Part shown: positions 16,033-24,391 of the stretch, one piece after another
Layout: the number at the start of each line of letters is the position of its first letter
Numbering within the stretch: the stretch's first letter is position 1
Program-made: the position numbers and the translations under genes
Notes under the pieces: model-generated
What the model was told of the DNA's origin: nothing
Seen by the model: only the letters and a program-made list of their open reading frames with translations
The model's database searches: none
Assembly: GCA_020720425.1 (NCBI GenBank)
Contig: DYOP01000003.1
Span: forward strand, 12,231-55,894
From: Bdellovibrio sp.
GTDB lineage: Bacteria; Bdellovibrionota; Bdellovibrionia; Bdellovibrionales; Bdellovibrionaceae
Length of the DNA: 43,664 nt
Direction of reading: 5' to 3'

Positions 16033-17097
16033 ATGAGTTTTCGCGTAAGGAGATGTCATCTGGATGATCTTGAGGGTCTATCAAACTTAACAAAACAGTT
16101 TGATTTACTTAACCTTCCTTCCGATCGCAATCGCCTATTGCAAAAACTAGAAAAAAGTGAAGCCTCTTTTCGTGGCGACCTTGATAAAGAAGATTCTGAA
16201 TATATCTTTGTACTTGAGGAGCTTGAGTCGCAAACCATTATTGGAAGCTCGTTAATTATGGCCAAACATGGTTCCGAAAAAATTCCGCACAGCTCGTTTG
16301 AAGTTTTAAAAAAAAATCACTTTAGTGATGATTTAGGAATTGGATTTATTCACAAAGTTCTGAAACTAAAAATTAACACCAATGGACCAACCGAAATTGG
16401 TGGTCTGCTGGTCGACCGAAGCTATAGAACTCGGCCTGAAAAACTGGGAAAGCTAATTTCCCTTTCGCGGTTTTTATATATCGCTCAAGCGCCAAACCGA
16501 TTTGAAGACAATATTTTATGCGAGTTCACCCCACCCTTAACCGAGCAGGGTCGTAGTGAATTTTGGGAAGCTGTCGGAAGACGCTTTACTGGACTGCCCT
16601 ACCAAGAGGCCGACTTATTTAGCCAAACTCATAAAGAATTTATTACCTCACTTTTTCCGGAACAAGAAATTTATCTCTGCTTGCTCGACACCCCCGCTCG
16701 GGCCTCAATAGGACGCGTAGGTGAGCAAACCAAACCCGCTCAACATCTTTTAGAAAGCGTTGGTTTTGAATACCTCAAAGAGGTTGATCCCTTTGACGGA
16801 GGGCCTCACTATGGCTGCCACAAAAATAAAATTGAAGTCATTAAATCGGCAAAACAGATGCGCCTAAAAGAATTTTCAAACCCCGTTTACAAAGAGCCCG
16901 TGATGATTAGCTCTTTATCTCCCGATGGTACAGATTTTTATTGCATCAGTGCGGTTGCTGATATTCGTGACGATGAAATAATGATTGCTCCTCATCAATT
17001 TAAATTAATTGATTCGGTGTTAGGGGAATCGGTTTTAGTCGCCCCTTTTAAATATAAAAAACCAAAAAACAAGGAGATTTCTCATGAATCTTGGTGA
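16033..17097 (+). CDS. astA: Arginine/ornithine N-succinyltransferase
   Basis: Catalyses the first step of the arginine succinyltransferase pathway, using succinyl-CoA. A GNAT-fold protein of 354 residues (E. coli AstA 344) with the family's characteristic order: FRVRRCHLDDLEGLSNL at the N-terminus, IGFIHKVLKL, TEIGGLLVDRSYR, LISLSRFLYIA, FWEAVGRRFTGLPYQEAD, ASIGRVGEQTKPAQ and the hallmark VDPFDGGPHYGC. Some relatives (AruF/AruG) prefer ornithine. It starts three bases after the aminotransferase stop, with AAGGAG, and overlaps astD by 14 bases. Confidence 0.93.
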   Translation: MSFRVRRCHLDDLEGLSNLTKQFDLLNLPSDRNRLLQKLEKSEASFRGDLDKEDSEYIFVLEELESQTIIGSSLIMAKHGSEKIPHSSFEVLKKNHFSDDLGIGFIHKVLKLKINTNGPTEIGGLLVDRSYRTRPEKLGKLISLSRFLYIAQAPNRFEDNILCEFTPPLTEQGRSEFWEAVGRRFTGLPYQEADLFSQTHKEFITSLFPEQEIYLCLLDTPARASIGRVGEQTKPAQHLLESVGFEYLKEVDPFDGGPHYGCHKNKIEVIKSAKQMRLKEFSNPVYKEPVMISSLSPDGTDFYCISAVADIRDDEIMIAPHQFKLIDSVLGESVLVAPFKYKKPKNKEISHESW

Positions 17098-18571
17098 TTT
17101 TATTAATGGGCAGTTTATAACTGTCCAAAATGCAGATGGTGAAATAATTGATAAAAGTCCCGCCAATACAAAAGATGAAATTATCAGGGTCAACTTTTCA
17201 AGGGAACATATTCACATGGCTACTGATGCCGCTAAAAAGGCCTTTCCTTTGTGGGCCAGGTTACCATTAGAAGAACGAAAAACTTATTTACACAAACTCA
17301 AAGAGCGCTTTGAAACCAATAAAGATCAACTGGCTTTAGCTATTAGCCGCGACACCGGAAAGCCCCTATGGGAAGCAAAAACAGAGGCTGCCGCGCTTAT
17401 TTCTAAAATTGATATTACCCTTAACTACTCACTTGATCTTGTTAAATCTGAAACCGTTACCAATGCTTTACCCAAAATTGACGGAGTTATTCGCTACAAA
17501 TCCAGAGGCGTTATGGCCGTACTTGGCCCTTTTAACTTTCCGGCTCACTTACCAAATGGGCATATTATTCCCTCATTAATCATGGGTAACACTGTGGTTT
17601 TTAAACCTTCTGAACAAACCCCTTATGTCGGGCTTATCTACGCTCAAAGTTTTAAAGAAGCCGGATTTCCTAATGGTGTTTTTAATATGGTTCAAGGTGA
17701 TGGCGAATCGGGCCGACAGCTTGCCATTAGCGAAGATGTAGATGGCGTTTTATTTACAGGCTCTTACGAGGTTGGACTTCGCATTAAGCAAGAAACTTTA
17801 ACTCATTACTGGAAAATTTTAGCCCTCGAAATGGGCGGAAAAAACGCAACCGTCGTTTGGGAAGATGCCGATCTCGAAAAGTCTGTTTACGAAAGCATTA
17901 TCGGCGTTTACTTAAGTGCTGGCCAACGATGCAGCTGCACAAGCCGAATTTTTGTTCACGAAAAACTGGCTGACGCTTTTTTAGATCGATTTTATAGCAT
18001 CGCCAAAACCTTAAAAATTGGCCATTACAGCGAAAACCCCTTTATGGGGCCACTTATTAACGAAGGGGCCGTTGAAAAATATTTAAGGTTTCAAGAAATA
18101 GCAAAACGCGAAGATTGCGAAAGCTATATGCGAGGTAAGGTTTTAGAAAATACAACTCATCCTGGATTTTATGTTACCCCAAGTATTAACTTGGTTAAAT
18201 CTTTTAATCCTCAATCTATCTATCAAAAAAACGAAATTTTTGGACCAAATGTTGCCATTTATAAGGTTAATGATTTTGATCAAGTGACTAGCATGGTTAA
18301 CTCAACCGGCTTTGGGCTTGTTGCTTCGATTTTTACAAAACAAAAAGAACTTTACGAAAAAGCCTTGTTTGATTATCGCGTGGGCGCACTTAACTGGAAT
18401 CGCACAACCAATGGCGCCAGTTCTCGGCTTCCGTTTGGAGGCATGGGAAAATCGGGTAATGATAGGCCCTCAGCTCATTTTGCCATTCAATACTGTAGCG
18501 TTCCGGTCGCAAGCCTTGAAGATTTAACCCCCTTTGATGCAAGTCAAATTTACCCCGGAATCACTTTGTGA
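17084..18571 (+). CDS. astD: Succinylglutamate semialdehyde dehydrogenase
   Basis: NAD-dependent aldehyde dehydrogenase of 495 residues (E. coli AstD 492) that oxidises succinylglutamate semialdehyde to succinylglutamate. It shows VLGPFNFPAHLPNGHI, the Rossmann FTGSYEVG, the general base Glu in ALEMGGKN, and the catalytic Cys in SAGQRCSCTSR (C283), plus EIFGPNVAIY and LPFGGMGKSGNDRP, all as in AstD. It overlaps astA by 14 bases and mltG by four (GTGA). AstB and AstE are not in this operon. Confidence 0.93.
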   Translation: MNLGDFINGQFITVQNADGEIIDKSPANTKDEIIRVNFSREHIHMATDAAKKAFPLWARLPLEERKTYLHKLKERFETNKDQLALAISRDTGKPLWEAKTEAAALISKIDITLNYSLDLVKSETVTNALPKIDGVIRYKSRGVMAVLGPFNFPAHLPNGHIIPSLIMGNTVVFKPSEQTPYVGLIYAQSFKEAGFPNGVFNMVQGDGESGRQLAISEDVDGVLFTGSYEVGLRIKQETLTHYWKILALEMGGKNATVVWEDADLEKSVYESIIGVYLSAGQRCSCTSRIFVHEKLADAFLDRFYSIAKTLKIGHYSENPFMGPLINEGAVEKYLRFQEIAKREDCESYMRGKVLENTTHPGFYVTPSINLVKSFNPQSIYQKNEIFGPNVAIYKVNDFDQVTSMVNSTGFGLVASIFTKQKELYEKALFDYRVGALNWNRTTNGASSRLPFGGMGKSGNDRPSAHFAIQYCSVPVASLEDLTPFDASQIYPGITL

Positions 18572-19635
18572 TTAGGGGTTTACTTGTTACCTTGTTTTTA
18601 GCCCTTATCGTAGGGACCGGTGTTACCATTTTTTATATACAAAAAATGGCTAATAAACCAATAGGAACGCCTCACCAAGAACCTATTATTTTTGAGTTAA
18701 AACAGGGTCAGACCTATAAACAAATTATTGATGAGTTGGATAATAAAAATTTTTTAGCCCATCCCATGTTTTTAAAACTTTATGGTCGATATAAAAAAAT
18801 GGGAACCTTAATAAGGGTCGGAGAATACCGAATTGATCCTAATATCAATTCAAAATCTTTTTTTGAAATAATTAGCTCCGGAAAATCCATCGGTCGAAAA
18901 ATCACAGTTCCCGAAGGTTATAATATTTACGAAATCTCAAGACTTTTTGAAAATGAAGGTCTGATGGCTAAACAAGATTTTATTAACTATGTAACTAACC
19001 CCTCAACCGTATTTAATCTTTTAAATAAAGAGCTGCCCTCACTTGAAGGTTACCTGTACCCCGAAACTTACCAAATCACAAAATACTCAACGGGCCAAAG
19101 CGTAATTAAAAATATGGTAGACCGCTTTAAATCCACAGTTGAAACCCTTACAAAGCAAATTGAGGATAAAAAATGGACGATTCATCAAATTGTTACTTTG
19201 GCCAGCATTATTGAAAAAGAAACAGGCGCCCATTGGGAAAGGGGACTTATTTCTTCGGTATTTCACAATCGTCTTTATAAACACATGAAACTTCAAACGG
19301 ATCCAACTATTTTATATGCTAAAGCTCTTTCTTCGGGCGTCTACGAAATTAAAATATCAAAAGCCGACTTATTAAATCGCCATCCTTATAATACTTATCA
19401 AATTTATGGCCTACCACCTGGGCCCATTGCCAATCCGGGCCTAGATGCAATTAAATCTGCAATTTTACCAGAAACCTCAAATTACTTTTATTTTGTAAGT
19501 AAAAATGATGGGACCCATACTTTTAGTGCCGACTATGCCGATCACAATAAGGCCGTTAGTAAGTTTCAAAGAGATAATAAAGCACGCCAAGGAAAATCAT
19601 GGAGAGATCTAAATAAAAAAGCCGATTCTCCATAA
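18568..19635 (+). CDS. mltG: Endolytic murein transglycosylase MltG
   Basis: Inner-membrane lytic transglycosylase that cuts nascent glycan strands. A 355-residue protein (E. coli YceG 340): membrane anchor at 4-24, LysM-like region (KQGQTYKQIIDELDNKNFL, about 45-65), and the YceG domain with PEGYNIYEISRLFE, LEGYLYPETYQI, the catalytic Glu in SIIEKETG, FHNRL, LQTDPTILYA and YGLPPGPIANPG. The GTG start lies inside the astD stop (GTGA), implying translational coupling to arginine catabolism, an unusual partnership. Its last codons form the left arm of the terminator. Confidence 0.95.
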   Translation: MIRGLLVTLFLALIVGTGVTIFYIQKMANKPIGTPHQEPIIFELKQGQTYKQIIDELDNKNFLAHPMFLKLYGRYKKMGTLIRVGEYRIDPNINSKSFFEIISSGKSIGRKITVPEGYNIYEISRLFENEGLMAKQDFINYVTNPSTVFNLLNKELPSLEGYLYPETYQITKYSTGQSVIKNMVDRFKSTVETLTKQIEDKKWTIHQIVTLASIIEKETGAHWERGLISSVFHNRLYKHMKLQTDPTILYAKALSSGVYEIKISKADLLNRHPYNTYQIYGLPPGPIANPGLDAIKSAILPETSNYFYFVSKNDGTHTFSADYADHNKAVSKFQRDNKARQGKSWRDLNKKADSP

Positions 19636-19649
19636 AAAATCGGCTTTTT
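19615..19649 (+). terminator. Terminator of the aminotransferase-astA-astD-mltG operon
   Basis: GCCGATT (19621-19627) pairs with AATCGGC (19638-19644), extended by an A-run before and T-run after, so it could work in both directions. The mltG stop codon lies in the loop. Confidence 0.85.
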
Positions 19650-19757
19650 AACTGCTGTAATTAACTTTATAAACCTGAATATTATTTAATATTTTTTCTT
19701 TTTAATTTCCCTATTCAAACGTTAAAAAGAAATAAAAATTTAAGGACTTATTAAGTA

Positions 19758-19958
19758 TTAAATGGCTTGAACGTTTGAATAGTGAATAAAGCCTTCTTTT
19801 TTAACTAACCCTTCTTTGCTATAATGAGTTGTCATTTTAATGCCTTCAACTTTAATTAAAAGCTCTTTCGTGTTTATTTCTAACACTTTACCCGACTTCC
19901 CTTTTTCAGCTCCCGCAATAATTTTAACTTCTGCGCCTTTTTTAATTTTTAATTTCAT
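19758..19958 (-). CDS. rplX: Short ribosomal protein L24-like (KOW) protein
   Basis: A 66-residue protein whose first 45 residues fit bL24/uL24: KIKKGAEVKIIAGAEKGKSGKVLEI (KOW motif) then LIKVEGIKMTTHYSKEG, ending VKKEGFIHYSNVQAI. Usual L24 proteins have about 100 residues; here the hairpin loop is short and the C-terminal 35 residues are missing. L24 normally lies in the S10/spc operon, so this is likely a second copy, though that cannot be seen from one window. It starts nine bases after rpmB on the same strand, with AAGG upstream. Confidence 0.8.
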   Translation of the reverse strand: MKLKIKKGAEVKIIAGAEKGKSGKVLEINTKELLIKVEGIKMTTHYSKEGLVKKEGFIHYSNVQAI

Positions 19959-19967
19959 AAATAAACC

Positions 19968-20249
19968 TTAACCTTTTATTTTATTTTTAATGCGATTTAA
20001 TATTTTTGCAGCCCGAGCTGATAAAACTTGAGGATCTTGATTTAAGATAAATTTATCTAAACCTCCCACATGCTCAACTGAACGAATTGTGCTAGTCGCT
20101 AATTTTAAAGAAATAAATTCTTTTAAAATAGAGCTATACAATTTTTTTTGCTGAACGTTGGGCAAAACCTGAGTCTTTGTCTTAACGTTAGAGTGACTTA
20201 CTAAATTTTTAACAATGGGCTTTTTGCCGCTTAATTCACAAATGGCCAT
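19968..20249 (-). CDS. rpmB: Ribosomal protein L28
   Basis: Large-subunit protein of 93 residues. The N-terminus MAICELSGKKPIVKNLVSHSN matches the bL28 motif (C.vtGKrP..gn.vSHs), and TKTQVLPNVQ plus SIRSVEH-type strand follow. It is the zinc-free form (one Cys only), as in E. coli. The C-terminal 20 residues are basic. GAGGAG precedes the ATG. Divergent from rpsR and followed by the short L24-like gene rather than by the usual rpmG. Confidence 0.9.
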   Translation of the reverse strand: MAICELSGKKPIVKNLVSHSNVKTKTQVLPNVQQKKLYSSILKEFISLKLATSTIRSVEHVGGLDKFILNQDPQVLSARAAKILNRIKNKIKG

Positions 20250-20394
20250 AGATACTCCTCACAACTCTCCAGATGGTCAAAATCAGATGTTTGGTTATAG
20301 GTAAAACTTTTTGGTTTTGCAATGAATTTTTATTGCCAGACTCAAAAAACTCTCGTAAAAGAATGGATCTTGCGATTTGATTAAGGAGAACGAC

Positions 20395-20658
20395 ATGGAT
20401 TTTAAGCAACCTGCAAAAAAGAAAACAAAAAATGCACTTCATTTTGAGTACAAAGACCCTGTTCAGCTTTCACGATACGTAATCGAGGGCGGAAAGATCG
20501 TACCGGCTCGTATTTCTAAATTTAATTTAGGCACCCAAAGACGCCTCAATGAAGCTATTAAAAGAGCCCGCAACTTGGCTCTTGTTCCTATGGGAATTGC
20601 GGCTTACGACGTATCGCACCACGCCGATCCCGTTAACCCCGTTCCTTTTGAAATTTAA
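20395..20658 (+). CDS. rpsR: Ribosomal protein S18
   Basis: Small-subunit protein of 87 residues. The core FEYKDPVQLSRYVIEGGKIVPARIS then LNEAIKRARNLALVP is diagnostic of bS18. It lacks zinc cysteines, and carries a C-terminal extension of about 20 residues (AAYDVSHHADP and on). The frame is open further upstream from a TTG, but the ATG at 20395 with AAGGAG is clearly the start. S18 usually sits between rpsF and rplI; here it stands alone with its own terminator. GCAAT/ATTGC arms at 20319-20336 in the divergent gap to rpmB form a weak inverted repeat of unknown role. Confidence 0.92.
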   Translation: MDFKQPAKKKTKNALHFEYKDPVQLSRYVIEGGKIVPARISKFNLGTQRRLNEAIKRARNLALVPMGIAAYDVSHHADPVNPVPFEI

Positions 20659-20697
20659 TTAAGCCTTCATAGGCATTTAACAGACTTTTTATAATCA

Positions 20698-20730
20698 ACC
20701 CTCAGCCCTTAATAGACTGAGGGTTTTTTT
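20698..20730 (+). terminator. Rho-independent terminator after rpsR
   Basis: ACCCTCAG (20698-20705) pairs with CTGAGGGT (20717-20724); 11-base loop, followed by a run of T to 20730. Confidence 0.88.
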
Positions 20731-20833
20731 GTCAGTTTTTATTTTCTTGTTTCAAATTAATACACACACTTAAGCTTGACCTCGCTTAATTAAAATCCAT
20801 GTTTTAGACTGATAACAGGGAGGACGTGTATAT

Positions 20834-21247
20834 ATGAATAATTCAAATTACAAAGAAAACCTAATTGACCGACTTAGCTCCGAACAAAAGGCAAGCGTTT
20901 ATCAAGCCATTCAAGGCCTATCGGACCTTTTACCCCCTCAATCAACGGCTATGATTTATTCGCTAAACCCGTTACCACAAATCGAGCCAATGGATAAAAA
21001 AACAGGGAGGACCGATGGGCCTATCCCGCTTGTTTTAAAACATTGGCATTTAGCTGTTCGGATCGCACATCCTCATATGCAAATTGAAGCCGAGGCTGAG
21101 GGTGACCAGTTTTTAGAAGCTTTACATATTGCAACAGAGAAACTTGAAAAAGCCCTTTTAGAAATAAAATCACAAGAGCCCCAGCAAGACAGGCTTAATG
21201 CTATTCATGCCTACAGCTTTGACCCTAACAAGATGATATTACATTAG
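20834..21247 (+). CDS. Possible ribosome-hibernation-factor-like protein
   Basis: A 137-residue soluble protein. Its middle part, HWHLAVRIAHPHMQIEAEA then EGDQFLEALHIATEKLEKAL, resembles the second half of the HPF/RaiA (S30AE) fold, where a beta strand with alternating polar residues leads into EAEG.D...AID....KLE.QL. The N-terminal half does not show the usual family signature, so the match is partial. It lies right after rpsR and before the coiled-coil/Hsp20 gene (convergent, six bases apart). The resemblance is by eye; it could be an unrelated conserved protein. Confidence 0.45.
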   Translation: MNNSNYKENLIDRLSSEQKASVYQAIQGLSDLLPPQSTAMIYSLNPLPQIEPMDKKTGRTDGPIPLVLKHWHLAVRIAHPHMQIEAEAEGDQFLEALHIATEKLEKALLEIKSQEPQQDRLNAIHAYSFDPNKMILH

Positions 21248-21253
21248 AAGCCG

Positions 21254-22807
21254 TTAACCATCCATCAAGACAGTAAATATTTTGGGTATCATAATCTGAA
21301 CAAAATCACCATCTCGCTCTTGATAAGCCTTTGTAATATCAACAGGTTTATCGAACTTTAGCTCTTCTTTAAAACTCTGAAAAGAATGAGTCGAAATTGA
21401 TTTATCTTCGAGATCTAAATTTTCTTGAAATTTGCGCGTTCCGCTTAAGATAGCCTTATTGGGTTCAAGCTTTATTTTTATATTATCGCTTTCATGTTTG
21501 GGAATATAAGCCTCAACCACGTAGTGCCCCATGGTTTCTTTAAGCTGGGCCCTACCATCTTGAACCGTATAAAAGGGGTCATCTTTAAGCTGCTCAAATT
21601 GCTCAGTCTGAACAGCAAAATTTTGTTTTTGCCTAGCTAACTCCTTAACAAGTCGTCCTTTTTGATCTTTTAAAATCTGCTGCCCCGACTGCTCCATTTT
21701 TTTAAATGCAAAATCAAATTTTGATTTTTGATCTTTTAAAGATTGATTATGGATTTCTGTGTTTTTTTCTTTTTTTGCTAAATATTCTTTGTTTAATCTA
21801 TCAATTTGCGATTCATGATTTTTCTTTAATTGATTTTGATCGGATTCGTAGCGAGTTTTAATTTTATCAATTTTAACCTCGGTGCCTGATTTTTCTTCGG
21901 TAACACGTGACTGATTTAAAGTTTTTAGAGCATCCATTTCTTTTTGATAATCGGCTCTTATTTTAGCAGACTGACGATCAAACTTTGATTTTTCATAGCC
22001 AAGTTGATGGGCATGGTCTTTTTCTACTTTTTCAAGGCGGCTTTGGTTGTCGGAATTAAGCTTATTTACAGTCTCCTGATGCTTGCCTTTAAGATTTTCA
22101 ACTTCTTTGGCTTGCTGCTCAGAAATTTTTTGTTTCAAATTTACGTGCTTATCTTGTATCGATTTTAAATCGTCTTTCATATAAGAACGTTCATTCTGAA
22201 TTAACTCTTCTCGCTCTTGGCGAGTGGAGTTAATTTTTTTCTGATATTCTGAGTTCATTTGATTATAGTTACTTTCAAGACGGGCCTTTTCTTGATTTTG
22301 ACTGGCCATTCCGCTTTGCCTAATTTCTGTGAGTTCTTTTTTTTGACGCTCTTGAGCTTGATTGACTAATGCCTGTGAATTTTTTTGATACTCGCCTAAA
22401 TCACGAGATACTTTTTTTTGAGCTTGATAGTTTCGCTTTTGAAGTTGATCTAAATCATTTTGAAATTTTTGTTCCTGAAACTGACGTTGATCAGTTAAAG
22501 CTTGGTTTCGATTAAGAGACTGTGCTTTTTGCTCGGCCTCCAACTTAAGCTGCTGATCTCGAAGCCTCTTAATTTGCGAGTCGGTTTGTTTTTTTATATC
22601 CTCAACGCCCGATTTTTGGCGATCTTTAAGATGGGTAACAGTCGCCTCACCCTCTTTTGAAATATTATCTTTTCTTTGAGAGTAATGCTCATTTAAATCA
22701 GAAATTTCAATTTCTTGTTTCTGTTGAATTTTCTTTTTCTCACGTTGATATTGAGTCTCTAAATCGTAAAGCTCTTGCTGTTTAACTGCTCGAATATCCG
22801 TGCTCAT
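21254..22807 (-). CDS. Long coiled-coil protein with C-terminal Hsp20 (alpha-crystallin) domain
   Basis: A 517-residue protein. Residues 1 to about 400 are nearly pure Lys/Glu/Gln/Asp/Arg with heptad-like hydrophobics, predicting one very long coiled coil without signal peptide or membrane segment. From about 410 the composition changes to a beta domain, GHYVVEAYIPKHESDNIKIKL, KAILSGTRKF, FKEELKFDKPVDI, and QIMIPKI at the end, which follows the small-heat-shock (Hsp20) pattern of strands including the vL.isG and f.lP.vd elements. Classic Hsp20 proteins have about 150 residues and a short N-terminus; this fusion is unusual. Possible role: chaperone scaffold or filament, inferred only. Confidence 0.75.
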   Translation of the reverse strand: MSTDIRAVKQQELYDLETQYQREKKKIQQKQEIEISDLNEHYSQRKDNISKEGEATVTHLKDRQKSGVEDIKKQTDSQIKRLRDQQLKLEAEQKAQSLNRNQALTDQRQFQEQKFQNDLDQLQKRNYQAQKKVSRDLGEYQKNSQALVNQAQERQKKELTEIRQSGMASQNQEKARLESNYNQMNSEYQKKINSTRQEREELIQNERSYMKDDLKSIQDKHVNLKQKISEQQAKEVENLKGKHQETVNKLNSDNQSRLEKVEKDHAHQLGYEKSKFDRQSAKIRADYQKEMDALKTLNQSRVTEEKSGTEVKIDKIKTRYESDQNQLKKNHESQIDRLNKEYLAKKEKNTEIHNQSLKDQKSKFDFAFKKMEQSGQQILKDQKGRLVKELARQKQNFAVQTEQFEQLKDDPFYTVQDGRAQLKETMGHYVVEAYIPKHESDNIKIKLEPNKAILSGTRKFQENLDLEDKSISTHSFQSFKEELKFDKPVDITKAYQERDGDFVQIMIPKIFTVLMDG

Positions 22808-22975
22808 ATTAATAGATTAAAATCATTCCCTGTCTCTGTCGCCTCTAAAGTTTTTTCTTCACGACTTTGGACCCAAAGCCAAAAAGGTCAATAAATGGCT
22901 CTGTCAAATAGTTAGTCTGACCTGAGCCAATAGGGTCTTGCCTAGCAGGTCATAGTTTTGCTACAAGTCTGCTTA

Positions 22976-24391
22976 ATGATATTTACACATTTTAGATTAA
23001 ATCGATTTCATTTTACCGTTATTACAAGCTTAATTGGTCTTGTTTTAGGCACTATTGGGCTGCCATTAACTGGCTGTGCCCCGATTGCACATGATGATGA
23101 CCAATCTCAGGCCACCTATGATTTAGAAATTCCACTTTTTACAAATGATCAATATGAGTTTAAAAAGGTCCAGATTTCGACGTTAAATAATATCTCCTCT
23201 GTTTCGGGCCAAGCCGCTGAATTTTATTATAATCCCACGGTAAAAAACAATGTGCTCGATGGAACCTTTCCTCAGGCAAAAATCTACAAATCAAATCAGG
23301 GCTCACTCGTAGCTGAAGATCTTAAATCGCTTGAGCTTTTAACCTTGTATTACCATTTTGAAAAGCTCATGTTTTTTGATCAAAAAATGGGGGTCTTTTA
23401 TGCTAACTCTTGGCCTCGTAAAATAGGGCTTGAAGCCAGAGTTTTAGATAAAAACAATCGCCCCTCAAAAAATAATGCCCGTTACGCCTCGGCATTTGAT
23501 GGCTACCTTTTTGAGTCATTTATTAGACCTGATCTTAATCTAACGGTCAACGGAGGGGTCATTGCTCATGAGCATTTTCACTCTCTTTTTAATAAGCTCG
23601 TTTTAATCCCACTCTCTCAAAAATTTAATTCTGAACTGCCAAAATCACCCGAAGACCCAAGCCACTCAGACCGCGCAGCAAATGATAGCAACACGAGACA
23701 ATTAGTTAAATCAAAAAGCTATGAGGAAATTAAAAATAAAAAAATTCAAGTAACACCTTATCTTGAGACGATTGTCAGAGGATGGAATGAGGGATTAGCA
23801 GACACTTGGGGATGGGTCTACACAGGCGATACAAAGTTTGTTGAAAGGTCACTTTCGTTTGAAAAATCAAGGGATCTTTCTCTTAATACTCAAATAATTC
23901 CCGAAATGAACAGCCTTAGCTTTTTCATGAACTCAAGTGTACAATCAAACTCTGAACGTTTATCTTATTCTTATAAATTAGGAAGCTTGCATGCCCGTAT
24001 GTTTTATAAAATTTATCTTCACAAAAAAAAGCTCTCTTCTGCCCCCGATATAGAGATCCGCCAAGAAATTGCAAAACTCATTGTTGAACTGTTACCTCAA
24101 ATGGTGAACTCTTTGTTTTTACTTGAAGAACCTGTGGTTTCGGCCGCCCTGCCAATTGCCCTACTTAGCCAGCGAAGCGATCTTAAAGATTTTTGCCCAG
24201 ATCTAGTAGCCTTAGTTGCCAAGCCAGATCAGATAGCGCTTAACCTTTCTTGCGAGACCCCATCAGCCCAAAAGAATTTAAGCAAAACAAAATTAGATAA
24301 AGCAGAATTAGACACCCTCAAATCAAATAAAAGCAAATCAGACAATGTAAATTCTCAAATAAATGCCGATCAAAAAACTAGCCATGAATAA
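22976..24391 (+). CDS. Putative metalloprotease lipoprotein (HExxH)
   Basis: A protein of about 471 residues. The frame opens earlier (TTG 22958), but the ATG at 22976 gives a cleaner N-terminus: basic segment, hydrophobic core (TVITSLIGLVLG) and lipobox LTGC, so it is a lipoprotein. The zinc motif is VIAHEHFHSLF (HEHFH), and about 80 residues later comes GWNEGLADTWGWVYTG, whose Glu fits the third ligand of gluzincin-type proteases. The C-terminal 60 residues are a Ser/Lys/Asp-rich low-complexity tail. I recognise no named family. It overlaps the following barrel-protein gene by eight bases, so they are probably cotranslated. Confidence 0.65.
   Translation: MIFTHFRLNRFHFTVITSLIGLVLGTIGLPLTGCAPIAHDDDQSQATYDLEIPLFTNDQYEFKKVQISTLNNISSVSGQAAEFYYNPTVKNNVLDGTFPQAKIYKSNQGSLVAEDLKSLELLTLYYHFEKLMFFDQKMGVFYANSWPRKIGLEARVLDKNNRPSKNNARYASAFDGYLFESFIRPDLNLTVNGGVIAHEHFHSLFNKLVLIPLSQKFNSELPKSPEDPSHSDRAANDSNTRQLVKSKSYEEIKNKKIQVTPYLETIVRGWNEGLADTWGWVYTGDTKFVERSLSFEKSRDLSLNTQIIPEMNSLSFFMNSSVQSNSERLSYSYKLGSLHARMFYKIYLHKKKLSSAPDIEIRQEIAKLIVELLPQMVNSLFLLEEPVVSAALPIALLSQRSDLKDFCPDLVALVAKPDQIALNLSCETPSAQKNLSKTKLDKAELDTLKSNKSKSDNVNSQINADQKTSHE

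Noticed and set aside
19758-20658. Zinc-starvation paralog cluster of ribosomal proteins
   Set aside because: L28 and S18 are zinc-free, but so are the main copies in E. coli; no Zur-like site was recognised, so the zinc argument does not hold.
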